Shown: positions 1-8,710 of the stretch, in pieces
How positions within the stretch are numbered: the stretch's first letter is position 1
Layout of the letters: each line of letters begins with the position of its first letter
Assembly (NCBI GenBank): GCA_964427425.1
Contig: CAYRUD010000007.1
Span: 4,017-68,016 of the forward strand
From: CAYRUD01 sp964427425
GTDB lineage: Bacteria > Chlamydiota > Chlamydiia > Chlamydiales > FEN-1388
Reading direction: 5' to 3'
DNA: 64,000 nt
Position numbers and translations under genes: made by a program
The notes under the pieces: model-generated
Told to the model about the DNA's origin: nothing
Seen by the model: the letters and a program-made list of their open reading frames with translations, nothing else
Databases searched by the model: none

Positions 1-1
1 T

Positions 2-553
2 TGGGCACCAAAAGAGCAGGAAGAGGGAGGCCCATCGAATCAAGAGCTGATCATTTTAGCCCAAGCGACCTATTCAAATGGCAAGATAGAGGGAGAGTAT
101 AGAGAGTATTATCCTAGCGGAGATATCTCATTAATCGTCTCATTTAGAAAGGGCGCTCGACATGGCTCATCTGCGATCTACAGTCCTGAAGGCAAGCTTA
201 TTGCTTCAACAAAGTATAATGATGGGAAGCAAGATGGCGAAATGATGCTATACTATCCATCTGGAGCCGTTTTGAGAAGAGCTATGTTTCATCAGAATGT
301 CCAGGAAGGAGAAGATATTACTTTCTATGAGAATGGGAGCATAAAATCTTCCTCCGTCTTTGAAAAAGGGCGTTTGAATGGACCGATGAAGGAATTTTCA
401 CAAGAAGGAGTTCTTCTTTTTGAAGGCTCATATAAAGATGGAAAGCGCCACGGGATCTTTAAAAAGTTTTATCCTAATGGCGCTTTGAAAGTGGAACTTT
501 ACTATAAAGATGGGCAGCTCATGAAACGAAAGGATGCTCAATCAGGAAAATAA
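2..553 (+). CDS. MORN-repeat (YwqK-like) protein, 5' end cut by window
   Basis: The frame is open from base 2 to the stop at 551-553, so only the C-terminal 183 codons are present and the start lies outside the window. The protein is a run of about 22-24-residue repeats with the pattern Y-x-N/S-G-x-I/L-x-x-x-x-x-Y-K-D-G-K-x-x-G (for example YYPSGAV, FYENGSI, SYKDGKRHG, FYPNGAL). This is the MORN-variant repeat of the YwqK family. Such repeats form beta-hairpin stacks; no enzymatic residue set is visible. Members are common in Chlamydiota, often as candidate secreted or surface proteins, but nothing here proves export. The family label is firm; the function is unknown. Confidence 0.8.
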   Translation, partial: WAPKEQEEGGPSNQELIILAQATYSNGKIEGEYREYYPSGDISLIVSFRKGARHGSSAIYSPEGKLIASTKYNDGKQDGEMMLYYPSGAVLRRAMFHQNVQEGEDITFYENGSIKSSSVFEKGRLNGPMKEFSQEGVLLFEGSYKDGKRHGIFKKFYPNGALKVELYYKDGQLMKRKDAQSGK

Positions 554-563
554 CGTGCCTTTT

Positions 564-1160
564 CTACTTTCCTTGAAATTCATAGAGGCATGAGTCACCA
601 GTGCCTCTTTTAGAGAGTAGCTGTAAAGAGGGTGTAGAGAATGTCTCTACGGGACAAAATCTACTCTCTTCGAGAAAGAAGAGACCGTTTTTTTGTAAAA
701 GAGAAGAGTCTAATCCTCCAATAAGCGATACAACTTCTCTTACAAAAGTGAAGCTCGCAGAGTCTTCTTTCTTAGAGTAGGGGGGGTCGAAGAAGATTAT
801 ATCGAATGGATTTGATTTTCCTTCGCGAATTTCTTTCTCAATCTTCTTGAGTGCCATGAGTGCATCAGAGAAAACGACTCGGCAGGAGGTTTCAATTTCG
901 AGAAGGTCAATGTTCTTCTTGATGGTTCGCACTGCATCTGCATCATGGTCAATAAATACAACACTCGAAGCTCCGCGGCTTACAGCTTCAAGTCCCATAG
1001 CACCAGATCCTGCGCATATATCGAGAAATCGGCACTCTTCTACCAATGTCTGGCAGATATTGAAAAGCTGGGCGCGCATCTTCGAAGAGGTAGGTCTTGT
1101 TTGAGCCTGTTTTGGAACTTCAATAGATCTGTTTTTAAATTCGCCAGATAAAATTCGCAT
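564..1160 (-). CDS. rsmD: 16S rRNA (guanine966-N2)-methyltransferase RsmD
   Basis: RsmD methylates G966 of 16S rRNA in the small subunit using S-adenosylmethionine. The start at 1160 gives MRILSGEFKNR followed by TRPTSSKMRAQLFN, the usual RsmD N-terminus. An upstream in-frame ATG at 1211 would add 17 residues that do not look like the family. Visible motifs are the SAM-binding DICAGSGAMGLEAVSRGA, FIDHD at the end of strand 2, and the catalytic FFDPPY (N6/N2 amino-methyltransferase motif IV). At 198 residues the length is normal. It converges on the MORN gene with only 10 bases between stops. Confidence 0.93.
   Translation of the reverse strand: MRILSGEFKNRSIEVPKQAQTRPTSSKMRAQLFNICQTLVEECRFLDICAGSGAMGLEAVSRGASSVVFIDHDADAVRTIKKNIDLLEIETSCRVVFSDALMALKKIEKEIREGKSNPFDIIFFDPPYSKKEDSASFTFVREVVSLIGGLDSSLLQKNGLFFLEESRFCPVETFSTPSLQLLSKRGTGDSCLYEFQGK
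584..611 (+). terminator. Hairpin terminator after the MORN gene
   Basis: AGAGGCA (584-590) pairs with TGCCTCT (602-608) and runs into TTT, 31 bases after the MORN stop. It lies inside the 3' end of the convergent rsmD gene. Confidence 0.55.
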
Positions 1161-1229
1161 ATAAGAGTGTAATGGTACTTCATGTATTTGAGATGACAAA
1201 AGAGTATACATGAGAGGTTGTTTTATCGC

Positions 1230-2324
1230 TTACTCAATAAGATCGTAGGCTCCAAACGATGTGATCAGCTCTTGGGCCAAAAGAGGCTGTAAGAAGAGAA
1301 GCAGATCATACATCTCAAGGCCTTTCGCATTATCTCCTCTTTGGAAGGAAATCGTACCTAGTCGGAAGATCGCATTTGTATCATCTGGATGAATGCTTAA
1401 AATAGCTTCATAAATCTCTTTTTCTTGATCGATGAGTCCTAGCTCTCGAAAGCTGATAGCAAGTTGATCTAATACCCATAGCTCATCAGGCGCGAATGAC
1501 CTTAAAATGAGAAGTTCTTGGATAGCTCTTTTCGATGCAGCCTCATGTTGATGCAAAAGGTAAGAATAGAGCTTTTTTGGAAGAAGCTTTCCTTTGAGCG
1601 GCAACTCTTCTCGCATGTCAAAAGCTTCTCTTAAGTGATTTGACAAAGTCACATAATTATTTGCCAAAGCTGCGTGAAGCTTCATATCTTTCGGTTTTTG
1701 TCTAATTTGGGCGATATACCACTTTTTAGCTGAATTAAGGAGTTTTTCAACAAAATATGTATATGGTATCCATGTGTACATGGAGGCAATCGGCTTTATA
1801 GTATGGCACAAGACGTTGAAATACCACTTGGGGTAGGTGGGGCTAAAGAGAAGATACCATCTTTTTTGAAGAGACAAAGACGCTTTGATCATTTTTTCTC
1901 CAGCATCTTCACCAATAAGAAGACGCTCATCATTGTTTCTATGAGTTTCATCATGGCATGAAGCAATAAGAGAGATCTCAGCCGTGTGATGAAGATCATT
2001 GATCTCTTCTTTACAATAGATCAGAAGTGAGTAAAAGAAGAGAAGGGAGAGAAGGACAAGTCCAAATGAGAGGGCCATGAGATAGAGCGGCCCATAAAAG
2101 AGGCTAAGAAGAAATCCCACTATCCCAATGCAGCATGTTAAGAGTATAAGTGAAAAGACTACCGCTCTTTTGAGAACGTATTCATCTATGGCTTTACCGA
2201 TAGTTTCCAAGGAATACTGCTGAGTCGGCGCTTCTTTGCAGAAATCTTCGAGTCCTATGATTTTATCTGCCTTTTTGTTTGCCGCGGAGTCTTGATGCCC
2301 TGTGTGGGAAGAAAAGAAGTCCAT
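1230..2324 (-). CDS. Membrane protein with C-terminal TPR-like repeats
   Basis: 364 residues. A soluble N-terminus of about 50 residues is followed by two adjacent hydrophobic helices (about residues 54-75 and 80-105), then a long cytosolic or periplasmic part. The last 150 residues show helix-turn-helix repeats with TPR-like spacing (ELLILRSFAPDELWVLDQLAISFRELG, then EAILSIHPDDTNAIFRLGTISFQRGDNAKGLEMY-type units). TPRs bind partner proteins, so a scaffold role is possible, but I do not recognise the protein. It lies 18 bases upstream of the longer rsmD reading frame on the same strand, so the two are probably co-transcribed. Confidence 0.65.
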   Translation of the reverse strand: MDFFSSHTGHQDSAANKKADKIIGLEDFCKEAPTQQYSLETIGKAIDEYVLKRAVVFSLILLTCCIGIVGFLLSLFYGPLYLMALSFGLVLLSLLFFYSLLIYCKEEINDLHHTAEISLIASCHDETHRNNDERLLIGEDAGEKMIKASLSLQKRWYLLFSPTYPKWYFNVLCHTIKPIASMYTWIPYTYFVEKLLNSAKKWYIAQIRQKPKDMKLHAALANNYVTLSNHLREAFDMREELPLKGKLLPKKLYSYLLHQHEAASKRAIQELLILRSFAPDELWVLDQLAISFRELGLIDQEKEIYEAILSIHPDDTNAIFRLGTISFQRGDNAKGLEMYDLLLFLQPLLAQELITSFGAYDLIE

Positions 2325-2479
2325 GACGCTTCTATAAGCCCTTATAATATATTTTTAGGCGTTTGAGAGTGTGTCGTACTATGGCTCTTAGGAGTTTATG
2401 GCAATGAGTGAGCCTTGAGAAATTTTTTTAAAAAACTCTTAAGGCTTCTTATAGCAATTGAAGGTTCTATCAGACAATA

Positions 2480-2509
2480 GAGATTCCCCTTTTTTCAAGG
2501 GGAAATCTC
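2480..2509. terminator. Hairpin downstream of the EamA transporter gene
   Basis: GAGATTCCCCTT pairs with AAGGGGAAATCTC with one bulge. It sits 32 bases past the stop of the minus-strand transporter. The stem is strong but the following T-run is weak. Confidence 0.45.
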
Positions 2510-2540
2510 ATATTGCCAGCATTTTCTCTTCAGATGGTTT

Positions 2541-3461
2541 CTATGTCTTTTGATCTATTGTATAGCGAGTATCTTTCAACTCCTCGGAGTAGAAGACGAA
2601 TAATCCGATAAAGACAATAAAAAGGGAGATAAAGAAATCAAAAGTTACAACTTCATGGTGGAAGAGCCAGCCGAAAAGAGCGGTGAATAGCGGTGTCGAA
2701 AGGCCAGCAAATGACATGAATGTTGCGGAGAAGCGTCTCAGTAAAGTGCCATACAAGTTATAGCAGACGATATTAGAAATGACGATCAAAAAGAGTGTGC
2801 ACTCTAAGAAAATAGGCCAGTTACGTACGGGAATTGGATTCCATGATTCTACAGCAAGAGAGTTTATTGAGGCAAAAATTCCGCCTATAATCATTGAGTA
2901 TCCATTCGCGACAAATGGCGGACAGCCGTCATTGTGAACGAGCTGTTTTAAGAGAATCCATCCCCAGACTGAGGTGATGACAGCGCCAATAACCGCGATT
3001 TCAGGCCACGAGAAGAGCCAAAAGTGTCCGCTTAAAGCTTCAGCAGATCCCTCTTGCGAAGAGAGAATAGGAATAAATCCGATAAATCCAACGATAAGTC
3101 CGAGCCATTTTCTTCGAGACATTCTCTCTTCAAGGAAAATATAAGAGAAAAGGGCAGAAAGAAAGGGTGAAAGGCTATAAAGAAAACAAGTTTTAAACGA
3201 TGTTAAGTACTTCAGGCCCCAGAGTTCGAGCGCGTTTGTGACGTAAATGTTGAAAAAACCAAGAAGGCAGACTCTTTTTATGGATTCTCTGTTTAATACC
3301 AAAGAGCCTGGTTTCTTAAGCGCTTGGTATCCAAGCATGAAGAGTCCTGCCAGAATCATCCTGGCGCCGACTAAGAAAAGAGGTGATGTATACTCGAGCG
3401 CCTCTTTCGAAACAGTAAATACAGAGGCAAAGAGGGCATAGAGGAGAAAGACACTCAACAT
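2541..3461 (-). CDS. EamA/DMT-superfamily transporter
   Basis: 306 residues with about ten hydrophobic helices in two halves, the arrangement of the drug/metabolite transporter (EamA) superfamily: an N-terminal half (MLSVFLLYALFASVFTVSKEAL) and a repeat in the second half ending in a short charged tail. The first EamA repeat ends near the FLEERMSRRKWLGLIVGFIG stretch, which carries the typical E-R/x4-W-x-G-x3-I-x-G signature; the second has HHEVVTFDFFISLFIVFIG. Chlamydiota use several such carriers to take amino acids or S-adenosylmethionine from the host; the substrate of this one cannot be read from the sequence. Confidence 0.85.
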   Translation of the reverse strand: MLSVFLLYALFASVFTVSKEALEYTSPLFLVGARMILAGLFMLGYQALKKPGSLVLNRESIKRVCLLGFFNIYVTNALELWGLKYLTSFKTCFLYSLSPFLSALFSYIFLEERMSRRKWLGLIVGFIGFIPILSSQEGSAEALSGHFWLFSWPEIAVIGAVITSVWGWILLKQLVHNDGCPPFVANGYSMIIGGIFASINSLAVESWNPIPVRNWPIFLECTLFLIVISNIVCYNLYGTLLRRFSATFMSFAGLSTPLFTALFGWLFHHEVVTFDFFISLFIVFIGLFVFYSEELKDTRYTIDQKT

Positions 3462-3521
3462 ATAATTACTCGAAAGAGGATCATGAAAAAGGCAGATTCA
3501 TACAAGAAATTTCAAGGCAAT

Positions 3522-3534
3522 TAGTGTAACACTA
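3522..3534. promoter_or_regulatory. Short inverted repeat in divergent intergenic region
   Basis: TAGTGT-A-ACACTA is a perfect 6-bp inverted repeat about 60 bases upstream of the minus-strand transporter start and 185 bases upstream of the response regulator. It could be an operator; no further support. Confidence 0.25.
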
Positions 3535-3672
3535 TTTTATTATTGGGTGCATTACTCTTCTTGAGTTTCTTTATCAAAGACAGATAAAGGTAGGTTGTAA
3601 CGGAATGTATCAAATTTTATGATGAGGAAGAACTACTAAAGTTATCTTCTTGGTGAAGTTAATTAAAAAGTA

Positions 3673-3694
3673 ATATATAGTATCAACTATATAT
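3673..3694. promoter_or_regulatory. Perfect inverted repeat upstream of the response regulator
   Basis: ATATATAGT, spacer atca, ACTATATAT: two perfect 9-bp arms that end 24 bases before the regulator's ATG. The position suits an autoregulatory operator or an element overlapping the -10 region. PhoB-family regulators usually bind direct repeats, so the identity of the binder is inference. Confidence 0.4.
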
Positions 3695-3718
3695 TTAATA
3701 AATTAGATATGGGTCCCC

Positions 3719-4408
3719 ATGCAAAAACCTAAAATAGCTCTTATCGAGGATGAAGAAGATATTGCTGCTTTGATTAAGCTTCAAGCTGATATATCAGGGT
3801 ATAAGTTGTTTGTCGCGGTTGATGGTTTGAATGGATATCAGATGATTGAGAAAGAGATCCCTGATATCATTGTCTTGGATATCATGTTGCCGGGCCAAAA
3901 CGGCCTTGATGTATGTCGCAAAGTTAAGACAAACCCGAAATTGAAGCATATTCCGATCATCATGATCTCAGCGAAGAGCGAAGAGACAGATGTTGTCTTA
4001 GGGCTTGAGCTTGGCGCAGATGATTATGTTACAAAGCCGTTTTCTCCACGAGTTCTCTTCTCTCGAATAAAAGCTGTTATGAGACGAAACAAAGAAGGTG
4101 AAAAGCCTCAACAGGTAGTCTTATTTGGTGATTTTACAATGGAAGTTGAAAAGTATCTCATCAAGAGAAGAGATAAGCAGATTCCTCTTACACTCTCTGA
4201 ATTTGGAATCTTGCGCCGACTTGTGTCTAATCGAGGCAAAGTGCTCACGAGAAACCAGCTTTTAGATGATCTTCAAAGTGATGATGCGTTTGTAGTCGAT
4301 AGAAACATTGACGTACATATCGCAGCCCTTCGAAAGAAATTAGGGCCTAATTTTGATTTTATTGAGACAGTAAGAGGTGTTGGATATCGTTTTAAAGCAG
4401 ACGATTAA
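3719..4408 (+). CDS. OmpR/PhoB-family response regulator (orphan)
   Basis: 229 residues. Receiver domain at about 5-120 with the acidic pair E10/D11, the phospho-accepting D54 (VLDIMLPG), S84 and K106 (YVTKPF), so all catalytic positions are intact. This differs from the chlamydial orphan regulator ChxR, which has lost them. The winged-helix DNA-binding domain at about 132-227 shows LTLSEFGILRRLVSNRGKVLTRNQLLDDL and ends in VRGVGYRF, the PhoB/OmpR recognition signature. No histidine kinase gene adjoins. Start codon ATG 3719 follows a weak GGGT. Target genes are unknown; an inverted repeat just upstream suggests autoregulation. Confidence 0.92.
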   Translation: MQKPKIALIEDEEDIAALIKLQADISGYKLFVAVDGLNGYQMIEKEIPDIIVLDIMLPGQNGLDVCRKVKTNPKLKHIPIIMISAKSEETDVVLGLELGADDYVTKPFSPRVLFSRIKAVMRRNKEGEKPQQVVLFGDFTMEVEKYLIKRRDKQIPLTLSEFGILRRLVSNRGKVLTRNQLLDDLQSDDAFVVDRNIDVHIAALRKKLGPNFDFIETVRGVGYRFKADD

Positions 4409-4466
4409 TCTCTTCCTTGACGTGCGATGAATGAGGTGTTTCAGAGTGTCTTGAAGCGCCTCTTTT

Positions 4467-5978
4467 TTATGATTCATTTCTTTCAGCTCTTAGACGTGCC
4501 GCATCTATTTCTTTTTTCGATGGTCGTATGGAGAGTTTTTTCTGCATTCTGACATGCACTTCTCCCTTTTTCATCCCCTTTCGCTTTGTGATGTGCTTTC
4601 TTTGCGTGTAAATAACATCTGCAAGGGGACTGTCGTTTGCATGTAGCTTATGGCGCTTTTCTGATGAGAGCTGAAACCAGGCTGCAATTGAAGCGGCAAG
4701 AAATATGCTTTTCTGAGAGGGGTCTTTTTGAGGGTGCGCTGATTTCAAAATAACATGAGGTCCGCTTGATGCTGAGCTTAGATCGACATGGAACCAGTAA
4801 TCATTTTTTCGAGCTATTTGAAGTGTGAGTCGCTCATTAGCTTCGGCATCTTTTCCTAAGAGAATAATATCTCCATCTTCTGAAAGAAATTTAGCTATGT
4901 TCTTATTTTCTTGTGAGGCGCACTTTGTTTTATGAGAGACTTTTTTCGCCTGTTGATTTCTTTTCGAAAGATCAGGGAACAAGGAAACAAAAGCTCCTCT
5001 CTCAATATCTTCTTTTGTGAATGCGGCTAAAGCGGTTTGTTGGGACAAAAGTTTCTGAATTTGTAATTCAACATGGTCTATCTCTTGAGAGATGCCCTCT
5101 TTTTTTCTCTCTAGATTCTTAAGAGTCATTGCTGCTTTCTCAATCTCTTTTTGGAGCGAGGAGTCGTGAGGAATAAAGAGTGTAGCATCCTCAAGTCCCG
5201 ACTCTTCACGACTGATGGAATAGCTCTCTTGATCAGGAGAGGTTTTCCCCCAGAGCATATTCAAAAGAACGATTGTATCTCGGCTTAATTGAATGTCTAT
5301 AGGTAGATTTGCTCTCCTCTCTTCGAGTTCTTTTTTCTTTTGAACAGCCTTTCGAATTTGAGAAGAAAGTGAGGCGCTTACTCTTTTGTAGTGTTTTGTG
5401 TAATAGCTCGCTCGTTTTGCTTGAAGGAGTGTCTCTTCTGTAAGGAAAGGAAGATATGGAGCTTTTGGTTTGCAATCGGCAGCGAGGGGGTAGGTGCTGC
5501 CACAGGATATTGAAGATCCATCTTTGTCTATTAGATATGAGCGAGGATGCTTGTCGAAAGCGATAAAAAGAGAGGTGCCGTTAGAGAATGTAAATTCAAG
5601 ATAGGGATATCTGAGAGAAAGAGATTTGAAATGCACTGAATTTTCGACAAGGTCTAATACTTTTTTCTGAAAGGGAGTGAGTGAGGAATTTTGGTGTGTT
5701 GTTATTTCTTTTTCGTAAATCTGGAGAGATTCCTTAACTTGAGAGCTGATAAAGGTAAGAGAGGGAAAATGTCGGCTTGTTGAAAGAAGAATTGATATCT
5801 CTTGGTCTTGGGAAGAAAGAGTGAAGATTGTTGCGAATGGGAATGGAAAGGAAATTTTTATGATCGTCCTTCCGATGCATACGTTATGGAAATGAGAGAA
5901 AAACTGCTGAAGTCTTTCCTCAACATTTACCATAGGTTGATTCTTGCATAGCTGATAGTGAGGATGAAAGAAGCTCAT
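4467..5978 (-). CDS. NFACT-family protein (Rqc2/RqcH, FbpA-like)
   Basis: 503 residues with the NFACT order: an N-terminal NFACT-N domain (about 1-200), a helical coiled-coil pair (about 200-330, rich in K/E, e.g. LKNLERKKEGISQEIDHVELQIQKLL) and a C-terminal NFACT-R/DUF814 domain (about 365-475: LLGKDAEANERLTLQIARK, then DYWFHVDLSSASSGPHVIL and IYTQRKHITKRKGMKKGEV). NFACT proteins (bacterial RqcH, eukaryotic Rqc2) bind stalled large ribosomal subunits and tRNA in ribosome quality control; older annotation calls them fibronectin-binding proteins. The D-Y/H-W-F-H-x-D block and K-K/G-x-KGEV motif are diagnostic of NFACT-R. Whether this version adds C-terminal alanine tails cannot be read from it. 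Confidence 0.88.
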   Translation of the reverse strand: MSFFHPHYQLCKNQPMVNVEERLQQFFSHFHNVCIGRTIIKISFPFPFATIFTLSSQDQEISILLSTSRHFPSLTFISSQVKESLQIYEKEITTHQNSSLTPFQKKVLDLVENSVHFKSLSLRYPYLEFTFSNGTSLFIAFDKHPRSYLIDKDGSSISCGSTYPLAADCKPKAPYLPFLTEETLLQAKRASYYTKHYKRVSASLSSQIRKAVQKKKELEERRANLPIDIQLSRDTIVLLNMLWGKTSPDQESYSISREESGLEDATLFIPHDSSLQKEIEKAAMTLKNLERKKEGISQEIDHVELQIQKLLSQQTALAAFTKEDIERGAFVSLFPDLSKRNQQAKKVSHKTKCASQENKNIAKFLSEDGDIILLGKDAEANERLTLQIARKNDYWFHVDLSSASSGPHVILKSAHPQKDPSQKSIFLAASIAAWFQLSSEKRHKLHANDSPLADVIYTQRKHITKRKGMKKGEVHVRMQKKLSIRPSKKEIDAARLRAERNES

Positions 5979-6038
5979 GAATGTTATCGTAGGATCTCTT
6001 ACACATTAAAGTCATTAGACTTATACCAAGCTGGGCCA

Positions 6039-6755
6039 TTAGCGTGTAGCTGGTTGGCTCGCTCTCATAGAAACTACAGGAAGAGGCTTCAACATCTCAA
6101 GATCAGATCCAAAATACGCCCAAGCAAGCCCAGTTGCTAGGTCTTCGGAACCTCTTCTAAGGCGAGTAAAGTAGAGGCATACTCCCTCAGATGTGATAGA
6201 AACTTCCGCCTCAAGAGAGACGATAATTTTTAGAGGCCAGACTGCTTGCTCAAATTTTGATAGGATCAATGTAAAAGAGGAGCTATTCTCCTTCGACATA
6301 ATAGAAGTAAAGCTTAATCTCTCTGGAGAAAGCTTTAAATTGCGAGCAAGGAAAGAGATAATCATCTCTGGTGTAAGTGTTTCTAAGAGCATTGGAACAT
6401 TATGACCGCCATGATCATGTAGATCGTCAATAATCGCGCGCTCAAAATGCTCTCGCTTGGAGTCCCAATAGACGCTATTTTGATAGTAATGTCTTTTTGC
6501 GTCTTGATAGTTTTTATAAGCGGTCGTGACATCAGACGGTACTTCAAAGATATCAGAGCTTGAAGACCAGAGTGCAATGATCAGACCTGCGATCATGGTA
6601 AAAACTAAGAACGCTTTCCATTGAAAGAATGAGAGAGCGTGAGGGAGTGAGGCGGGATAGGAAGTGGTCTGCACTTCTGCTATACCGTGAGGAGTGCCAT
6701 AGATCGGTATCTGGTCTTGTTCGGGCGGTTGTGTCCCGCGAACATGTGATTTCAC
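6039..6755 (-). CDS. Unrecognised single-pass membrane protein
   Basis: 238 residues. A polar, Pro/Gln-rich N-terminus of about 45 residues is followed by one strong membrane helix (AFLVFTMIAGLIIALW, about residues 48-63) and a soluble C-terminal domain of about 170 residues, so topology N-in/C-out is likely. The C-terminal domain mixes helix and strand (LETLTPEMIISFLARNLKLSPERLSF; then several beta-like stretches). I see no known domain. The stop lies 60 bases upstream of the NFACT start, so the two probably share a transcript. Confidence 0.55.
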   Translation of the reverse strand: MKSHVRGTQPPEQDQIPIYGTPHGIAEVQTTSYPASLPHALSFFQWKAFLVFTMIAGLIIALWSSSSDIFEVPSDVTTAYKNYQDAKRHYYQNSVYWDSKREHFERAIIDDLHDHGGHNVPMLLETLTPEMIISFLARNLKLSPERLSFTSIMSKENSSSFTLILSKFEQAVWPLKIIVSLEAEVSITSEGVCLYFTRLRRGSEDLATGLAWAYFGSDLEMLKPLPVVSMRASQPATR

Positions 6756-7039
6756 TGTAATCGGCCTTTATGTAGGGGATTTCCTCTTTTCACCTAAAAC
6801 AATACTTTTTCTCTAAAACTGACATTACAACAAGAAAAAGATTGATTTTCAAAGAGTGAATCTCCGCGCCCATATACTCTAAATTTGCCTTTTAAAGCAA
6901 TCAATAGAGCAAAAAAATCTTTATTGCAGTCAAGCAATTGCCTTTTTCAAATAGATGTAAGGGCATTTTTGAATGATAAAATTTAAGCGAGCCAGACTGT
7001 GGAATAGCGGAATTTAATCTGTTTAGAAGCCCTACCTTG

Positions 7040-7873
7040 TTATGATGGGCGACAGACTGTCTTGATTGGCATACCAAGAAATTTTCTTCCTATTTTTAAG
7101 AATCTGCGTGAGTCATCTGATGCGTAAAAACGTATTTGGGAAGATATTATTTCTGTGGGTGGATTCTTTATTTGATAACAAGTTGGAATTTGGGACTGCA
7201 GATAGCTACTGCAAGACTCTGCTGGATCTATAAGGGTTATCCTCTCTCCGACTATGTTTTTGATTTCCTCTTTCATCAGTGGGTAGTGAGTACAGCCTAA
7301 GAGGAGAGTGTCGATTCCTTTGCGAAGAAGTGGGTTTATGTATGCCGAAATAATCTTATCTGTAAGAGAGCGATGAGGCGATCCCTCCTCAATGAGGGTT
7401 ACGAGAAGTGGGCATGCTTTTGAATATACATTGATCGAGGGATCTATAGTATGAATCGCCTTTTCATAACTTTTTGAACGTATTGTTCCCGTAGTCCCAA
7501 TAACACCTATTTTCTTTGTCTTTGTTATTTTCGTGGCTTCTAGAGCGGCAGGTTCAATAACTCCAATAATAGGTATCGAGAAAGTTTTTTGTAAGTAATC
7601 AAGCGCAACGGCTGTTGCTGTGTTACATGCGACAACAACTGCTGTCGCTCCCTGTTCCATGAGGAAAATGGTGTTTTCTATGGAGTACTTTCTGATCGTT
7701 TCGGGGCTCTTACTTCCGTATGGAAATCGTGCGGTATCGCCAAAGTAAATGAGTGGCAGCTGAGGGGATTTATTCATAATAGAGCGAGTCACAGTAAGGC
7801 CGCCTAAGCCTGAGTCAAATATACCTATGATTGGAGTGGTCTTCTGAGAAGCATTGTCTTTAATGTGCTTCAT
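7040..7873 (-). CDS. murI: Glutamate racemase MurI
   Basis: 277 residues; converts L-glutamate to D-glutamate for peptidoglycan precursors in the cytoplasm. The two catalytic cysteines are present in their family contexts: C83 in VACNTATAVA and C194 in LGCTHYPLM. The N-terminal IGIFDSGLGGLTV and the IYFGDTARFPYG stretch (substrate-binding D/S and the PYG loop) are typical. Length is normal. It ends the minus-strand run that begins with the tol genes. Its presence together with murA agrees with Chlamydiota making at least a transient septal peptidoglycan. A second, more distant Asp/Glu racemase is found at 32293-32955. Confidence 0.95.
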   Translation of the reverse strand: MKHIKDNASQKTTPIIGIFDSGLGGLTVTRSIMNKSPQLPLIYFGDTARFPYGSKSPETIRKYSIENTIFLMEQGATAVVVACNTATAVALDYLQKTFSIPIIGVIEPAALEATKITKTKKIGVIGTTGTIRSKSYEKAIHTIDPSINVYSKACPLLVTLIEEGSPHRSLTDKIISAYINPLLRKGIDTLLLGCTHYPLMKEEIKNIVGERITLIDPAESCSSYLQSQIPTCYQIKNPPTEIISSQIRFYASDDSRRFLKIGRKFLGMPIKTVCRPS

Positions 7874-7915
7874 GATTATCTCCTACAAAGATGAGGTATA
7901 TGAGGGCTTCTTTTG

Positions 7916-8590
7916 TCAATCTTCTACTGAATAGACTTTAAGCTCTTGACCTTGCCTAATTGTCGTTGAAGTTAAATTATTGAGCTCTTTGAGAGCTTGA
8001 AGAGTCATTTTATGAGCTTTCGCGATCTTTTCTAAGCTATCGCCAGATTTCACAATGTAGCTAGCGATTGATCGAGATGTGTTTGATTGGGTGTCTGCTG
8101 AAGAAGAAAGCTCTGATAGGCCTTTTTTTCCTTTTAAGGCTAAGGTGAGGGATCTTAGTGCCTTCTCAAGAGATTGGATTGCTTTTGAGTTGGTCGTCTC
8201 TTTCTCTTTTATTGTCTCAAGGCTTTTTGATATCTCGTTAAAACTCTTTGAAAGTTCATTGGAGTGATTTTTTAGCTCTTTGATATCAGAGACGAGTCGC
8301 TCCATCTGCTTTTCAACATCGGTAGCTCTTTTGAGGGCATCTTGAGCAGCTTCTTTTGAGCTCTCTTTTGTAGCTCTCATCAACTTTTTAACATCTTTAT
8401 CAAGAGCTTCTCTTGCTTCTTCTTGCGTTTCGATATTCTTCTTGAGCATGTCGATCTCTACTTCACATGCCTGAATGCGGTGTGAGAGAGCATTCGTCGT
8501 ATTTGCTGTTGATTGATTATAGGCGGAATAGAGAGGTTGGCAAAATGTCGTTAAGGCGAAAAGAGGGAAAAAAAGAGATATAATTTTCAT
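7916..8590 (-). CDS. Exported coiled-coil protein with C-terminal LysM domain (NlpD-like)
   Basis: The start at 8590 (ATG behind AAAGG at 5-base spacing) gives MKIISLFFPLFALTTFCQPLYSA, a clear Sec signal peptide; an upstream ATG at 8623 would bury it. A long coiled coil follows (about residues 35-150, heptad-rich with SKEAAQDALKRA, VSDIKELKNH), then a LysM domain at the C-terminus (YIVKSGDSLEKIAKAHKMTLQALKELN). LysM binds N-acetylglucosamine in peptidoglycan. In C. trachomatis a LysM/NlpD-like gene (CT601) follows pal in the same order, so this is its positional counterpart. It probably acts in the periplasm with Tol-Pal during division. Confidence 0.88.
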   Translation of the reverse strand: MKIISLFFPLFALTTFCQPLYSAYNQSTANTTNALSHRIQACEVEIDMLKKNIETQEEAREALDKDVKKLMRATKESSKEAAQDALKRATDVEKQMERLVSDIKELKNHSNELSKSFNEISKSLETIKEKETTNSKAIQSLEKALRSLTLALKGKKGLSELSSSADTQSNTSRSIASYIVKSGDSLEKIAKAHKMTLQALKELNNLTSTTIRQGQELKVYSVED

Positions 8591-8710
8591 GGCGCCTTTT
8601 CTTTCCAAGTTTTGGCAGATCAAGATAAGAGCTGATCGAAGAGGAGAAAAAGTATGGCTGTATTAGGCCATACTTTCGTGCCCTCTCTTTTCAGCTCTAT
8701 TGAGACTTAT

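Noticed and set aside
4467..5978. Annotation as a fibronectin-binding adhesin
   Set aside because: No leader is present and the NFACT-R motifs point to ribosome quality control in the cytoplasm; the adhesin label is historical.
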